From Blautia parvula (lineage in GTDB: Bacteria > Bacillota > Clostridia > Lachnospirales > Lachnospiraceae): DNA of 64,000 nt. Within the stretch, counting starts at the first letter, position 1. Every line of letters begins with the position of its first letter. Positions 18,277 to 27,974 of the stretch are shown here, in pieces. The stretch lies in contig NZ_CP084061.1 of assembly GCF_020215665.1 (NCBI RefSeq), positions 5,361,001 to 5,425,000 on the forward strand. Reading direction: 5' to 3'. The translations under genes were made by a program, and so were the position numbers. Below the pieces are notes generated by a model. The model had not been told where the DNA came from. It searched no databases and saw only the letters and a list, made by a program, of their open reading frames with translations.

Positions 18277-18364
18277 CATAATTAATCACAGAATGTATAA
18301 TCTGCCGGAAATAGCAGAATCCTATCAAGTTTTATGGACTTACCGGCAGAGGAAAGGAAAACGT

Positions 18365-18802
18365 ATGAAGAGAAAGAAGAAATGGCTTCAGACTGTTATA
18401 GCGGCGGGAGTCATAGCAGCCGCACTGGCCGCATGCGGAGAAAATAAGAACGGCCAGGATACAAATGCAGCACAGGAGGACACAGTGAAAACAGAGTATA
18501 AAAAGATCACAGCAGAGGAGGCAAAAGAGCGCATGGACAAGGATGATAAGATTGTGATCCTGGATGTCCGCACAGAAGAGGAATACAAGGAAGGCCATGT
18601 GCCCGGGGCACTGGTGATCCCCAATGAGACCATCGGCAGTGAGCCCTTGGAGGAACTGCCTGACCCGGATCAGGAGATACTGGTCTACTGCAGAAGCGGT
18701 AACCGCAGCGCGCAGGCTGCAAAAAAACTCATAGAGGCGGGTTACACCCAGGTGTATGACTTCGGCGGGATCATGGACTGGCCCTATGATACAGAAAAAT
18801 AA
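18365..18802 (+). CDS. Rhodanese-domain lipoprotein
   Basis: 145 residues. A lipoprotein signal ends at the lipobox LAAC (Cys24), followed by an acidic linker and a single rhodanese domain (VILDVRTEEEYKEGHVPGA) with the active-site loop YCRSGNRS (Cys near 108). It should be anchored outside the membrane and handle sulfane sulfur; the physiological partner is unknown. ATG 18365 follows GAGGAAAGG and starts the signal peptide; an upstream in-frame ATG at 18173 would place the promoter inside the gene and is rejected. It is divergent from bioB. Confidence 0.85.
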   Translation: MKRKKKWLQTVIAAGVIAAALAACGENKNGQDTNAAQEDTVKTEYKKITAEEAKERMDKDDKIVILDVRTEEEYKEGHVPGALVIPNETIGSEPLEELPDPDQEILVYCRSGNRSAQAAKKLIEAGYTQVYDFGGIMDWPYDTEK

Positions 18803-18803
18803 A

Positions 18804-18847
18804 AACAGCGCATCATGGCAGATAATATCCATGGTGCGCTGTTCTTT
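18804..18847. terminator. Bidirectional terminator
   Basis: AACAGCGCA-TCATGG (18804-18818) pairs with 18829-18843 with one G-T/mismatch position and is followed by TTCTTTT. It lies between the convergent rhodanese and PqqD-like genes. Confidence 0.8.
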
Positions 18848-19206
18848 TACACATCTTTGTTCAGCTTAATGAAATGATAACTTTCCAGTACCTGAAAGAA
18901 TTTTGCCAGCCTTTCATAGAGAGGAGCAGCCTCTTCCCCGAAGTGTGCGTCCACCTCTTTGCCCAGTTCAATGATGTTCTTTTTGCCGTCGATCAAAGGC
19001 CAGACGAAACTTCCAAGCTTGTCCAGATGGACATGGGTGTATTTCGGGCGGTTGAAGCATTTCTGAGCGAGCCGGTTAAAGAAACCGGTATTCTCAACAT
19101 CCAGGGTCACAATGCCCTTTTTGTCCGTTTTCCAGGTGAGAAGTGAATTTCTCTCAGGGATAAACTCCAGATAGTTTTTATCAATTACATTTTCTTTTTT
19201 TTTCAT
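18847..19206 (-). CDS. PqqD family protein
   Basis: 119 residues. The central GIVTLDVENTGF, GSFVWPLIDG, VDAHFGEEAAP and C-terminal FFQVLESYHFI segments follow the PqqD winged-helix fold, which in RiPP pathways binds the leader of a precursor peptide. No radical SAM partner or precursor is visible here. It starts on the last base of the upstream OPT gene, so the two are co-translated, suggesting that it serves the transporter or its peptide cargo; this is inference. Confidence 0.75.
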   Translation of the reverse strand: MKKKENVIDKNYLEFIPERNSLLTWKTDKKGIVTLDVENTGFFNRLAQKCFNRPKYTHVHLDKLGSFVWPLIDGKKNIIELGKEVDAHFGEEAAPLYERLAKFFQVLESYHFIKLNKDV

Positions 19207-21122
19207 TATTTGTTCTCTTTACGTTTTCTCCAGAGAGAAAATTTAAGCAGACTCAGGATCACAAGTGCGAATACTACAAGGCTTCCGATATTGGAAACAG
19301 ATGCAGGCAGATTGAATCTGCTGGAAAGGTCAATGGCCTTATCCACATGGAATACGGCAAAGACTGCCAGAAGGATACCAATCAGACCTTCACCTGCGAT
19401 CATACCGGAACAGTAGAGTACACCGTCATTGATGATGGCGTCTTTTTTCTTCTTGTCTTTCATGTTCATCTTGTCAAATGCCAGACGAACCAGTCCGCCT
19501 ACCATAATGCAGGCATTTAACTGTACCGGAAGATATACACCGATTGCGAACGGAAGTACCGGAATCCCCACGATCTCCACTGCGATTGCCAGGAATACAC
19601 CGATAAATACCAGTGTCCACGGCAGGTTGTTTTCCATAACACCCTCTACGATCATCTTCATCAGCATGGCCTGAGGTGCGCCCAGTTCCTCGGAACCGAA
19701 TCCCCAAGCTGCGTTCAGCAGATATAAAACACCGCCGATGGCAAGAGCAGCTGCGAATACACCGATGAACTCACCAATCTGCTGTTTTTTAGGTGTGGAG
19801 CCCAGAAGGTATCCTGTTTTCAAATCCTGTGAAGTATCGCCTGCGATAGCAGCTACGATACAGATAATGGAACCGATGGCAATAGCGCCCTGCATCCCGT
19901 GGATTCCGCTGTCGCCTGTTGCCTTCAGCAGGATAGTAGCGATCAGCAGTGTTGCGATTGCCATACCGGAAACAGGGTTGTTGCTGCTTCCCACCAGACC
20001 TACCATCCTGGAAGATACAGTGGCGAAGAAGAAGCCGAAGATCACTACGATAATGGCACCCAGGAAGGTAACCGGAATCGGAGGAGCCAGCCAGATGGCA
20101 ATTGTGATAAGTAGAACACCGCCCAGAATGACACCCATGTTGATGTCCTGTCCTGTTCTGGTTGTATTGGTGTTTGTATTGCCTTTCAGGCTCTTCATGG
20201 CATCACTGAATGTACGGATGATCAGAGGCAGGGATTTTGCCAGGCTGATGATACCGCCGGCAGCCAGAGCACCTGCACCGATATAGCGGATGTAGCTGCC
20301 CCAGATAGCGCTTGCGCCGCCTTCTGCGAACATCTGTCCAATGGGGGCAGTTCCCGGATACAGAGTCAGATCAGCACCGAAAAGTACAACAGCCGGAATC
20401 AGAACCATCCAGCTCACCAGACCGCCGGCGAACATGTAGGATGAAATACGTGGTCCGCAGATATAACCAACACTCATAACAGCCGGATAGATCTGTGTTC
20501 CGATTTCACCTGCAAAGCCCTTTACTCTCAGGGAAACTTCACTGGGAACCAGTTTAAAACCGTCGATAACGAATTTGAAGATTGCTGCAAATCCCATACC
20601 GGCGAATACTGTGGAGGCATTTGCGCCGCCCTCTTCACCTGCCAGAAGGACTTCCGCACACGCGGTTCCTTCCGGATAAGGAAGAATACCATGCTCTTTT
20701 ACGATCAGGGCATTTCTCAGAGGTACCATGAAAAGTACACCCAGAAGACCGCCCAGCAGAGCAATCAGAGTGATTTCCAGAATACTCGGGGTTTCCATTT
20801 TGCCATCAGCGGCCCATAAGAAGAGGGCAGGTAATGTAAAGATGGCACCAGCAGCAAGGGACTCACCGGCAGAACCGATGGTCTGTACAATGTTACTCTC
20901 CAGGATGGAATTTTTGCGCATGATAACGCGGATTACACCCATGGCGAGAACGGCTGCGGGAATGGACGCGGAGATTGTCATACCTACACGAAGTCCAAGG
21001 TAAGCATTGGCGGCGCCGAATACGACGGCCAGAATGATACCCATAACAATGGAGGTGACAGTTAATTCCGGCGTTACGCGCTCGGCCGGAATATAAGGCT
21101 TGAATTCTTTTTGTTCATTCAT
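19206..21122 (-). CDS. OPT family oligopeptide transporter
   Basis: 638 residues with about 14-16 membrane segments, matching bacterial OPT transporters. Recognisable family segments are ANAYLGLRVGMTISASIPAA-like at the N-terminus, GTACAEVLLAGEEGG, SSNNPVSGMAIATLL and GDTSQDLKTGYLLG. It should import peptides or peptide-like or metal-chelate compounds with protons. It is coupled to the PqqD-like gene. Confidence 0.9.
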   Translation of the reverse strand: MNEQKEFKPYIPAERVTPELTVTSIVMGIILAVVFGAANAYLGLRVGMTISASIPAAVLAMGVIRVIMRKNSILESNIVQTIGSAGESLAAGAIFTLPALFLWAADGKMETPSILEITLIALLGGLLGVLFMVPLRNALIVKEHGILPYPEGTACAEVLLAGEEGGANASTVFAGMGFAAIFKFVIDGFKLVPSEVSLRVKGFAGEIGTQIYPAVMSVGYICGPRISSYMFAGGLVSWMVLIPAVVLFGADLTLYPGTAPIGQMFAEGGASAIWGSYIRYIGAGALAAGGIISLAKSLPLIIRTFSDAMKSLKGNTNTNTTRTGQDINMGVILGGVLLITIAIWLAPPIPVTFLGAIIVVIFGFFFATVSSRMVGLVGSSNNPVSGMAIATLLIATILLKATGDSGIHGMQGAIAIGSIICIVAAIAGDTSQDLKTGYLLGSTPKKQQIGEFIGVFAAALAIGGVLYLLNAAWGFGSEELGAPQAMLMKMIVEGVMENNLPWTLVFIGVFLAIAVEIVGIPVLPFAIGVYLPVQLNACIMVGGLVRLAFDKMNMKDKKKKDAIINDGVLYCSGMIAGEGLIGILLAVFAVFHVDKAIDLSSRFNLPASVSNIGSLVVFALVILSLLKFSLWRKRKENK

Positions 21123-21323
21123 AGTCTTTCTCTCCCTTATTTTTTATGCTCTCCTATTATATCGAAAAATATAAAAAACTGCAATAAAGAAAAGAGTTCT
21201 CAGAGTAAATACCAGTAAATCACGGATAAATATGACAAATAATGACACAATTCTACAAATATAATGTATAATAATAAAAAAGGCAAACGCATATTTGCAA
21301 TATAAAAAGCAGGAGAAGAAAAA

Positions 21324-22274
21324 GTGGGGCGGAAAAAGAAGCGTTATGTAGAGGACCATATTTTCAGAATATATCCGGATTATCCGTTGCTGGTACTGGA
21401 TAAGATCGCGTGGGCGAAGGCAGGGGCTAATGACCCACTTCATTTTCATTATTATCTGGAGATTGGTTATTGTTATGAAGGACAGGGGACGATCATCAGC
21501 GAGGGGGAGGAAGCGGCATTTTGTCAGGGAAGTATCAGTCTTGTGGCGCCAAATCTTCTGCATGCTACCAGAAATGAGAATGGCATGTACAACATGTGGG
21601 GATATTTGTTTGTGGACCTGGAAGATTTTGTGAAGCTGTTTTCCTTTATTGATGAGAGAATGCATATGAAGATATGCAGGCAGCTTTTTTATGGAGTCCG
21701 CATTTTAGATGAGAAAAAATACGAACAGCTTACCTTTCTTTTAAAGCAGATTTTCCGGACGGCGGGAGAGAAAAAAGGGACATATAAAATGCAGGTGATG
21801 AGCCTTCTGTGTTCTTTTTTGTTTATGCTTTATGATGTACTGGAACACAGGGTGGAGGAGGAGGCTGTGAGTCTGCCGCTTCTGCCGGCTATTGACTACA
21901 TTTATGACCATTATATGGAACAGATAAAAGTGGGGCAGCTGGCTGACATGTGTCATTTCAGTGAGAGCCATTTCCGCAAGGTTTTCCAGAAGATGAAGGG
22001 GCTTGGACCGGTGGATTACATTAACTGCATAAGAGTCAGGGAGGCGTGCCGGATGCTGCAGAATACCATGGAGCCAATAAGGATAGTCGGAGAAAAGTGC
22101 GGCTATCTCTCCATATCATCCTTTGAACGGAATTTTAAAAAACGTATGGGGGTACTTCCTGCAAAATGGAGGGAAGAGCGGCGGCTGTACAGGAAAAAAG
22201 AGAGGGGGGAATATGAAATAAAACAGATACTGGTGGAAGAACGCACCGGGGACGGTGAAGAGAATCATTTTTGA
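21324..22274 (+). CDS. AraC family transcriptional regulator with cupin domain
   Basis: 316 residues. An N-terminal AraC-type cupin (HFHYYLEIGYCYEGQG; GSISLVAPNLLH) is followed by two C-terminal HTH motifs (IKVGQLADMCHFSESHFRKV and a second around RIVGEKCGYLSISSFER). It starts at GTG 21324 after AGGAG. It probably senses a small molecule; a candidate target is the surface esterase gene about 130 bases downstream on the same strand. Confidence 0.87.
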   Translation: MGRKKKRYVEDHIFRIYPDYPLLVLDKIAWAKAGANDPLHFHYYLEIGYCYEGQGTIISEGEEAAFCQGSISLVAPNLLHATRNENGMYNMWGYLFVDLEDFVKLFSFIDERMHMKICRQLFYGVRILDEKKYEQLTFLLKQIFRTAGEKKGTYKMQVMSLLCSFLFMLYDVLEHRVEEEAVSLPLLPAIDYIYDHYMEQIKVGQLADMCHFSESHFRKVFQKMKGLGPVDYINCIRVREACRMLQNTMEPIRIVGEKCGYLSISSFERNFKKRMGVLPAKWREERRLYRKKERGEYEIKQILVEERTGDGEENHF

Positions 22275-22406
22275 TTGTTTAAGAAGCGAATCTGCTTACT
22301 GTGAAGAATGCTTATCCTGTATTTTAAATGTATAAAACTGACAATATGACGGAAATGCAGAGGAGAGAATGCGGTTCATATGTCAAGATGTACAGGAGGA
22401 GCTTTT

Positions 22407-25400
22407 ATGAAGAGAAAAATTGTGACAATTTTGCTGACATTGTCTATGGTTTTGGGCAGTGTTCTTTCGCCGCTGGAGATCAAGGCGAAGACTGAAGTGT
22501 CTGACAGGCAGAGTGTGGAGTGGAACGGGAATACCTGCGGGTATCAGGTCGTGCTGCCCGAGGGCTATGATCCGGATGGGGGAATGCGCTATCCGGTTAT
22601 GTATCTGCTTCCGGATGATGGATTGGGGGAATATCCGGAAGGAATGGAGGACATGCTGGGGGAAACTATGTCCGGTGAAAAAGGGATTGACATGATTCTG
22701 GTAAAACCGGCATTTACTCTGGATATGGATGTGCGGCAGGTCATGGAGCTTGTTGCGGCAGATGTGGATGCAAAATATAATACCATTCCGGGTGCTGGAA
22801 ACAGGGCGGTAGTCGGAACCGGAGCAGGAGGATATCTCGCCTATATTCTTGGACTGACAGAGACGAAACAGGCAGATGACCAGGAACCGGCAGAAGATGC
22901 AAAGGATCCGGAAGAATCTGCGGATACAAAGACAGGGCAGGAAGACCTGGATAAGACAGCCGGAGAAATACCGGACACAGATTCGGATACGCCGCAGGAG
23001 ACGTTGAATTCCCGGGATGTAGAGGAAGCGTTGGATGCGGAAAAAGGATCAGATGCAGAGCGTTCGGATGCTGGAGATGCGGAAAAAGGATCGAATACGG
23101 ACCGCTCGGATGTCCGAGATGCGGAAAAAGGATCAGATGCAGAACGTTCGGGTGCTGGGGATGCGGAAAAAGAATCGAATGCGAACCGCTCGGATGTCCG
23201 GGATGCGGAAAAAGAAACAGATGTGAACCGTTCGGATGTTCAGGATAATGAAAAAGAATTGGATGCGCGTCAGTTAGAGGCCGGGAAAGAATCAGATGCA
23301 GAGCAGAAGCCGGACGCGAGTCAGGCAGAATTACAGTCACCTGCAAAAGATTCGGATGCAGATACTGTGGATTTTGATAAAGATTCAGTTACGGATATGC
23401 CGAAACAGCAGGATTCAGAAAAGAATGCAGAAGCAGATGCTGAGAAAACGGGCAATGCGGAAGACAGCACCGGTGCAGATTTCCATGATCCGGACAGCGG
23501 AAGCCTTCCGGAAGAATCGGATGCTGATATGCCGAAGCCTCTGGAATCGGACCGCAAAGCGATAGACAGCGTTCCCCTTACAGCACCCGGGACATTTGGC
23601 ATGATTGCAAGTATTCGGGGCGATTTCGTCAGCAGTGACAACCCCTGGTATGAGATATACGGTGATGTGTATGATTACCTGGTACAGTGCCACGAGGCAG
23701 ATCCGAATTTTTATACCAGATTCTATACTTATATGGACGCCCCTGCAGGCGATGCATGGACAAATATGGCCCATTCCACCAGTGATATGGGAGCTCTGTT
23801 TATCAGCTGGGAGAAATCTATTTCCTTTGATTACCATGAATTTACAGTTAGGACAGGCTCTTACAGCACAGATTATCTGCAGGAATCCCTGGAAAGAGTG
23901 GTTAGCCGTATGACAAACCGCTTTATCTCAGGCTTGGCATCCGGGTCTGTTTCCCTGAAAAAAGCAGCGCTTACGGGAAACGACAAGACAGCAGAGGTCA
24001 GCTATTCCATAGAGATTGGGGAAAAATATGCGGATTTTTTCCAGGGCGGGAACAGCAAAATGGATATAACAGTTGCAGTTCTTGATCCGAATACAAAGGA
24101 AGTTCTGTACGATACAACAATTTCTCAGAATATAAACGGTCCCGGCACTTACGAGGGCGGTGTCAAGGTTCCGAATAAGGTAAATAAGACTTCCTCCACG
24201 ATTCAGATGTATGTGAATCTTCTTGGTGTCCGTATGGATCTCGATACAGCCACATTGATTCGCATTCAGGATACCGGGGACGCTGAGGATGAACAGCAGA
24301 TCGATCTGATGGGAGACTGGTATTTTAATTATGTAGGATTATCAGATCCGTTTAAGGCAGATACCTTGACTTCAGAGGAATATGAATCCTGGTCAGTGGT
24401 TCAGCCTGCCCTTGGAAACTGGGAGCAGGGATTTGGAAATATTACTAAGATATGGTATATGAATACAGGCTGGGGCTGGTATGCCAGAACCTTTGAACTG
24501 CCGGAAGATTTCACAAAAGAAAATCTGACTCTCTTGATTGGGTACATGGATGACAGAGGGGAAGTTTTTGTCAACGGTAAGAGAGTTGGAGGAACAGGCG
24601 TCAATGAGGATGGCAGCAGTACCAAGGAGACGACCTGGGCTGTGCTCAGCAAGTTCTCCATAGACTCCAGCATCTTAAATTACGGCGGTACGAATACTGT
24701 ATACGTTCATGTGTACAATGATCCTCCGTATGGCGGCGGCGGTTGGTACAGCGGACCTGTAGGTCTTTACAGCCAGGCAGCCTACAACAAACTGCAGGGC
24801 CTGCCCTCCAGAGTGCCGGAAAAGGAAATAAAAGAATCTGTGGCAGCGGCAGCGGCATATCAGAATACCTGTCTGAAAGAGAGCAGATTAGAAGAATATG
24901 CAGGAACTATTGCGGAAGATTATTTTTCATCAGGAAATAAGAAAGAAGACAGAGTAAAGGAAGCAGAAGAACTGATACATGACAAAGGGATTACAGAGAT
25001 AGAGGATACAGGCATCACAATCTTTGAGACAGAGGATAAAGATGGCACTGCTTCTTATTTATACAGTGCAGAAAGAAAGATCACATTTACGGACGGCAGT
25101 GTACAGGAGATAAAATTCCAGGATACCTATATCAGCAGAAATGACAGGATTTATATGTATGGAAATCATTCCAGGTTCTTTGAGACATCTTATGATTCGG
25201 CTTATGCGGCATCGGCAACGGAGAAAGAGGGAACCGCAGAGGAAAAATATCTGGTATATCTGCCGGAGGGGTATTTTGAATCTGACAGAAATTATCCCAC
25301 CACTTATCTGCTGCATCAGTTTAACAGCGACCATACTTCATACATGACAGACAATGTGGACCGCCTTTTAGATGAAGCGATTGAGGAAGGCCTCATAGAC

Positions 25401-26576
25401 GAAATGATAGTTGTCATACCAAACAGTGAGGAGGATAGCTGGTGGAGAGATGACTGGGAGAAAATGGTCACAGATGAGATGGTGCCTATGATGGATGCCC
25501 GTTACAGGACGATCAGGGACGCAAGATATCGTCTGACAGCAGGTGCGTCTATGGGCGGACAGGGGGCATACGGCCTAGCCCTGCGCAATCCTGATATATT
25601 CTCAGGGGCGGTAAGCTTCTTCGGCGCTTTCAGTATGGGCGGCGCATACAGTCCGAATGAGATTGTAAAAGAGGTATCAACCGAGTACCTGCAGTATTTT
25701 TCCATGTATTTTATGTGCGGAAATCAGGACCTCTATGGTTTTGGAGTTCCGGCAATCCAGTTGGATGCAGCCCTCACAGAGCGGGGTGTTGACCACTGCT
25801 TCTTTATAGAGAATGGAGATCACAACAGTGAATTTTATATTCCGTATTTCAAATCCGCGTTTTCATATGTGAGAGGTCATATGTATCAGGCGGACGATGA
25901 GGTCACAGAACAGATCAGCGGCACTGCCGTGCTGGAAAATAAAGATGGAAAAACAGTGGTAAACACAAGTATAAAAATTGAGGATGGAATCGGCAGTTAT
26001 ATGAACCGGATTCCTGCGTCTGTTTATACAAAAAATGAGAATCCGTCTCTCTCCGTCCCTGTTATGCTTGAGGTCACACAGGGAGGAAAAACTGTGTATA
26101 CTGCATCACAGCGTGATTATATGACGGACGGTGCAGCAGACGAAAGCTTTTCCTTTGATATCACTGACAGCATTGACCCGGACGAAGCGTACCAGGTGAG
26201 TCTGAAAGCGGCTGTTTTTGACAAGACTGTGGAATTGGCACAGACGAGCGCAGAGAAAAAGGATGACGGCAAAGACCCGGGTGATGGTGGCAAAGACCCG
26301 AGTGATGACAGCAAAGACCCGGGTGATGACGGGAATAAGGGAACAGATGATGGAAAGGATGACGGAACAGGCGGCGATGATAAAAAGCCCGGTACCAAAC
26401 CTTCCGGTCAGGGAAATGACACGGGAAGCGGCACTAAAGGCACAAAGACGACCGGTGCCGGCAATGCAAAGACAGGGGATGAGACTCCGGTTGTACTGTA
26501 TCTGACCCTGACTGCTGCAGCTTTTGGAGGAGTCATTCTTATACTGAAAAAGAAAAAACAGATTCGTAAATCATAA
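22407..26576 (+). CDS. Large surface-anchored esterase with repeat tract
   Basis: 1389 residues from ATG 22407 (an in-frame ATG at 22380 would extend the signal sequence unnaturally). Order: signal peptide; first esterase-D-like half (about 45-150) whose nucleophile elbow reads GTGAGG, so the Ser is missing; an Asp/Glu/Ser-rich tract (about 155-390) with 14-residue repeats; the rear of that esterase fold (PGTFGMIASIRGDF onward); a beta-sandwich resembling a GH2-type sugar-binding domain (about 634-789); a complete esterase domain with GASMGG (Ser near 1048), CGNQD and GDHNS; then an acidic stalk. The end has a KTGD sorting-like motif, a membrane helix and a Lys/Arg tail. Likely a cell-wall carbohydrate or acyl esterase. 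Confidence 0.82.
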   Translation: MKRKIVTILLTLSMVLGSVLSPLEIKAKTEVSDRQSVEWNGNTCGYQVVLPEGYDPDGGMRYPVMYLLPDDGLGEYPEGMEDMLGETMSGEKGIDMILVKPAFTLDMDVRQVMELVAADVDAKYNTIPGAGNRAVVGTGAGGYLAYILGLTETKQADDQEPAEDAKDPEESADTKTGQEDLDKTAGEIPDTDSDTPQETLNSRDVEEALDAEKGSDAERSDAGDAEKGSNTDRSDVRDAEKGSDAERSGAGDAEKESNANRSDVRDAEKETDVNRSDVQDNEKELDARQLEAGKESDAEQKPDASQAELQSPAKDSDADTVDFDKDSVTDMPKQQDSEKNAEADAEKTGNAEDSTGADFHDPDSGSLPEESDADMPKPLESDRKAIDSVPLTAPGTFGMIASIRGDFVSSDNPWYEIYGDVYDYLVQCHEADPNFYTRFYTYMDAPAGDAWTNMAHSTSDMGALFISWEKSISFDYHEFTVRTGSYSTDYLQESLERVVSRMTNRFISGLASGSVSLKKAALTGNDKTAEVSYSIEIGEKYADFFQGGNSKMDITVAVLDPNTKEVLYDTTISQNINGPGTYEGGVKVPNKVNKTSSTIQMYVNLLGVRMDLDTATLIRIQDTGDAEDEQQIDLMGDWYFNYVGLSDPFKADTLTSEEYESWSVVQPALGNWEQGFGNITKIWYMNTGWGWYARTFELPEDFTKENLTLLIGYMDDRGEVFVNGKRVGGTGVNEDGSSTKETTWAVLSKFSIDSSILNYGGTNTVYVHVYNDPPYGGGGWYSGPVGLYSQAAYNKLQGLPSRVPEKEIKESVAAAAAYQNTCLKESRLEEYAGTIAEDYFSSGNKKEDRVKEAEELIHDKGITEIEDTGITIFETEDKDGTASYLYSAERKITFTDGSVQEIKFQDTYISRNDRIYMYGNHSRFFETSYDSAYAASATEKEGTAEEKYLVYLPEGYFESDRNYPTTYLLHQFNSDHTSYMTDNVDRLLDEAIEEGLIDEMIVVIPNSEEDSWWRDDWEKMVTDEMVPMMDARYRTIRDARYRLTAGASMGGQGAYGLALRNPDIFSGAVSFFGAFSMGGAYSPNEIVKEVSTEYLQYFSMYFMCGNQDLYGFGVPAIQLDAALTERGVDHCFFIENGDHNSEFYIPYFKSAFSYVRGHMYQADDEVTEQISGTAVLENKDGKTVVNTSIKIEDGIGSYMNRIPASVYTKNENPSLSVPVMLEVTQGGKTVYTASQRDYMTDGAADESFSFDITDSIDPDEAYQVSLKAAVFDKTVELAQTSAEKKDDGKDPGDGGKDPSDDSKDPGDDGNKGTDDGKDDGTGGDDKKPGTKPSGQGNDTGSGTKGTKTTGAGNAKTGDETPVVLYLTLTAAAFGGVILILKKKKQIRKS
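23034..23260 (+). repeat. 42-bp coding tandem repeats in the surface esterase
   Basis: Five 42-bp units (23034-23075, 23076-23117, 23118-23159, 23160-23201, 23202-23243) and a degenerate sixth begin with GATGCGGAAAAAG or close variants and encode 14 residues of the form DAEKGSDAERSDAG. Alternate units are most alike, suggesting duplication of an 84-bp pair. Confidence 0.85.
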
Positions 26577-26657
26577 AATCAGGAGTTCTGTTAATATTAT
26601 ATAAGAAGACAGCTCTCTAAATGGCTTATTTTTTGCCAAAATTTTCGATAAAACCTG

Positions 26658-26686
26658 TTGACATGCCCGGATAAGTGTAATATAAT
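26658..26686 (+). promoter_or_regulatory. rplM-rpsI promoter
   Basis: TTGACA (26658-26663), 17-base spacer, TATAAT (26681-26686). Transcription should start near 26693, leaving a leader of about 110 bases before rplM. Confidence 0.88.
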
Positions 26687-26692
26687 ATCTCA

Positions 26693-26802
26693 ATGTGACG
26701 TAGTGCGAAAATACCTAGCCAAAAGCCCCGGTATGGTATTTTTCATTATAAATTTATGAATTTGAATATTACTGTATATGCTGAAAATTAGGAGGTAAAA
26801 CC
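26693..26802 (+). promoter_or_regulatory. rplM leader, candidate L13 leader RNA
   Basis: The leader folds a stem GAAAATACC (26707-26715) with GGTATTTTTC (26735-26744) enclosing a GC-rich loop with AGCCAAAAGCCCC. Firmicutes rplM operons carry an autogenous L13 leader at this place; the assignment is by position and simple pairing, not by a covariance match. Confidence 0.5.
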
Positions 26803-27231
26803 ATGAACACTTATATGGCTAATCCGGATAAGATTGAAAGAAAATGGTATGTAGTGGACGCTGAAGGCAAAACCTTAGGCCGCCTTGCATCTGAAGTAGC
26901 TAAAGTTTTAAGAGGAAAAAACAAACCAGTTTTCACTCCTCATGTCGATACAGGTGATTATGTAATCATCGTTAATGCTGAGAAAGTCAGCGTAACTGGT
27001 AAAAAATTAGACCAGAAGATTTACTATCATCACTCTGACTATGTTGGCGGAATGAAAGAAACCACACTGAGAGAGATGATGGCTAAAAAACCGGAGAAGG
27101 TTCTTGAACTCGCTGTTAAAGGAATGCTTCCGAAAGGACCTTTAGGAAGATCCATGATCAAAAAGCTGCACGTATACGCAGGACCGGAACACAACCATGC
27201 AGCTCAGAAGCCAGAAGTATTAACATTTTAA
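26803..27231 (+). CDS. rplM: 50S ribosomal protein L13
   Basis: 142 residues, standard length. N-terminal [20 protein letters not shown] and the central [17 protein letters not shown] and MLPKGPLGR segments identify L13. TAGGAGG precedes the ATG. Forms the conserved pair with rpsI downstream. Confidence 0.98.
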   Translation: MNTYMANPDKIERKWYVVDAEGKTLGRLASEVAKVLRGKNKPVFTPHVDTGDYVIIVNAEKVSVTGKKLDQKIYYHHSDYVGGMKETTLREMMAKKPEKVLELAVKGMLPKGPLGRSMIKKLHVYAGPEHNHAAQKPEVLTF

Positions 27232-27247
27232 TAGGAGGTAGAGAACA

Positions 27248-27640
27248 TTGGCTAGTACAAAATTCTATGGAACAGGAAGAAGAAAATCATCTGTAGCTCG
27301 TGTTTACTTAGTACCGGGAACAGGTAAAATCACTATCAATAAAAGAGATATTGATGAATATTTTGGATTAGAGACACTGAAAGTTGTTGTTCGTCAGCCG
27401 TTAATGGCAACAGAGACAGCAGACAAATTTGACGTGTTAGTAAACGTTCATGGCGGTGGATTCACAGGACAGGCCGGCGCTATCCGTCACGGAATCTCCA
27501 GAGCATTACTGGAGGCAGACGCTGAGTACAGACCTGTATTAAAATCCGCAGGTTACCTGACTCGTGACCCGAGAATGAAAGAGAGAAAGAAATACGGTCT
27601 CAAAGCAGCTCGTCGTGCACCGCAGTTCAGCAAGAGATAA
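27248..27640 (+). CDS. rpsI: 30S ribosomal protein S9
   Basis: 130 residues with the N-terminal [15 protein letters not shown] and the C-terminal basic tail ending in SKR that reaches the ribosomal P site. Starts at TTG 27248 after AGGAGG, 16 bases after rplM. Followed by a strong terminator. Confidence 0.98.
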   Translation: MASTKFYGTGRRKSSVARVYLVPGTGKITINKRDIDEYFGLETLKVVVRQPLMATETADKFDVLVNVHGGGFTGQAGAIRHGISRALLEADAEYRPVLKSAGYLTRDPRMKERKKYGLKAARRAPQFSKR

Positions 27641-27665
27641 TCAATTGCATATTGCAATGTATGGA

Positions 27666-27698
27666 AAACCCACAAATGTCAAGTTTGTGGGTTTTTTT
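27666..27698 (+). terminator. Terminator of rplM-rpsI
   Basis: AAACCCACAAA (27666-27676) pairs with TTTGTGGGTTT and is followed by a run of T to 27698; a textbook intrinsic terminator. Confidence 0.92.
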
Positions 27699-27746
27699 GA
27701 ATTGAATATTGGAAGCAGATTTCAAAACCAGAAAGGAGCAATAAAT

Positions 27747-27974
27747 ATGTTATGTATGGAATGCGGAGCTAAGGCTGAAAAAGGATTGACAACAGACGTG
27801 ACAGATTTGGGGAGCTGCTTAGTAATTGTCAGAAATGTTCCTTGCTATAAATGCATAGAATGCAATGAAGTTATTTATACAGCGGACGTTGTGAAACAAT
27901 TGGAAAATATTATAGAACAGGCAAAGAAAGTAATGCAGGAGATTTCAATTGTTGACTATAGTAAAGTGGCATAG
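27747..27974 (+). CDS. Orphan YgiT-type zinc finger protein
   Basis: 75 residues. Two CxxC pairs (CMECGAK and CYKCIECNE) form the zinc site of the MqsA/YgiT N-terminal domain, followed by a helix. The DNA-binding HTH of full MqsA antitoxin is absent, and no toxin gene (MqsR, DUF4258) adjoins. ATG 27747 follows GAAAGGAGC; an upstream in-frame ATG at 27615 lies within rpsI and before the terminator. It may be a leftover half of a toxin-antitoxin pair or a stand-alone zinc protein. Confidence 0.75.
   Translation: MLCMECGAKAEKGLTTDVTDLGSCLVIVRNVPCYKCIECNEVIYTADVVKQLENIIEQAKKVMQEISIVDYSKVA

Noticed and set aside
22741-23346. 201-residue minus-strand frame opposite the surface esterase repeats
   Set aside because: His/Pro/Ser-rich shadow of the 42-bp coding repeats with no start signals.
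27615-27746. N-terminal extension of the YgiT zinc finger protein
   Set aside because: It would begin within rpsI and run through the rplM-rpsI terminator; ATG 27747 has its own ribosome binding site.
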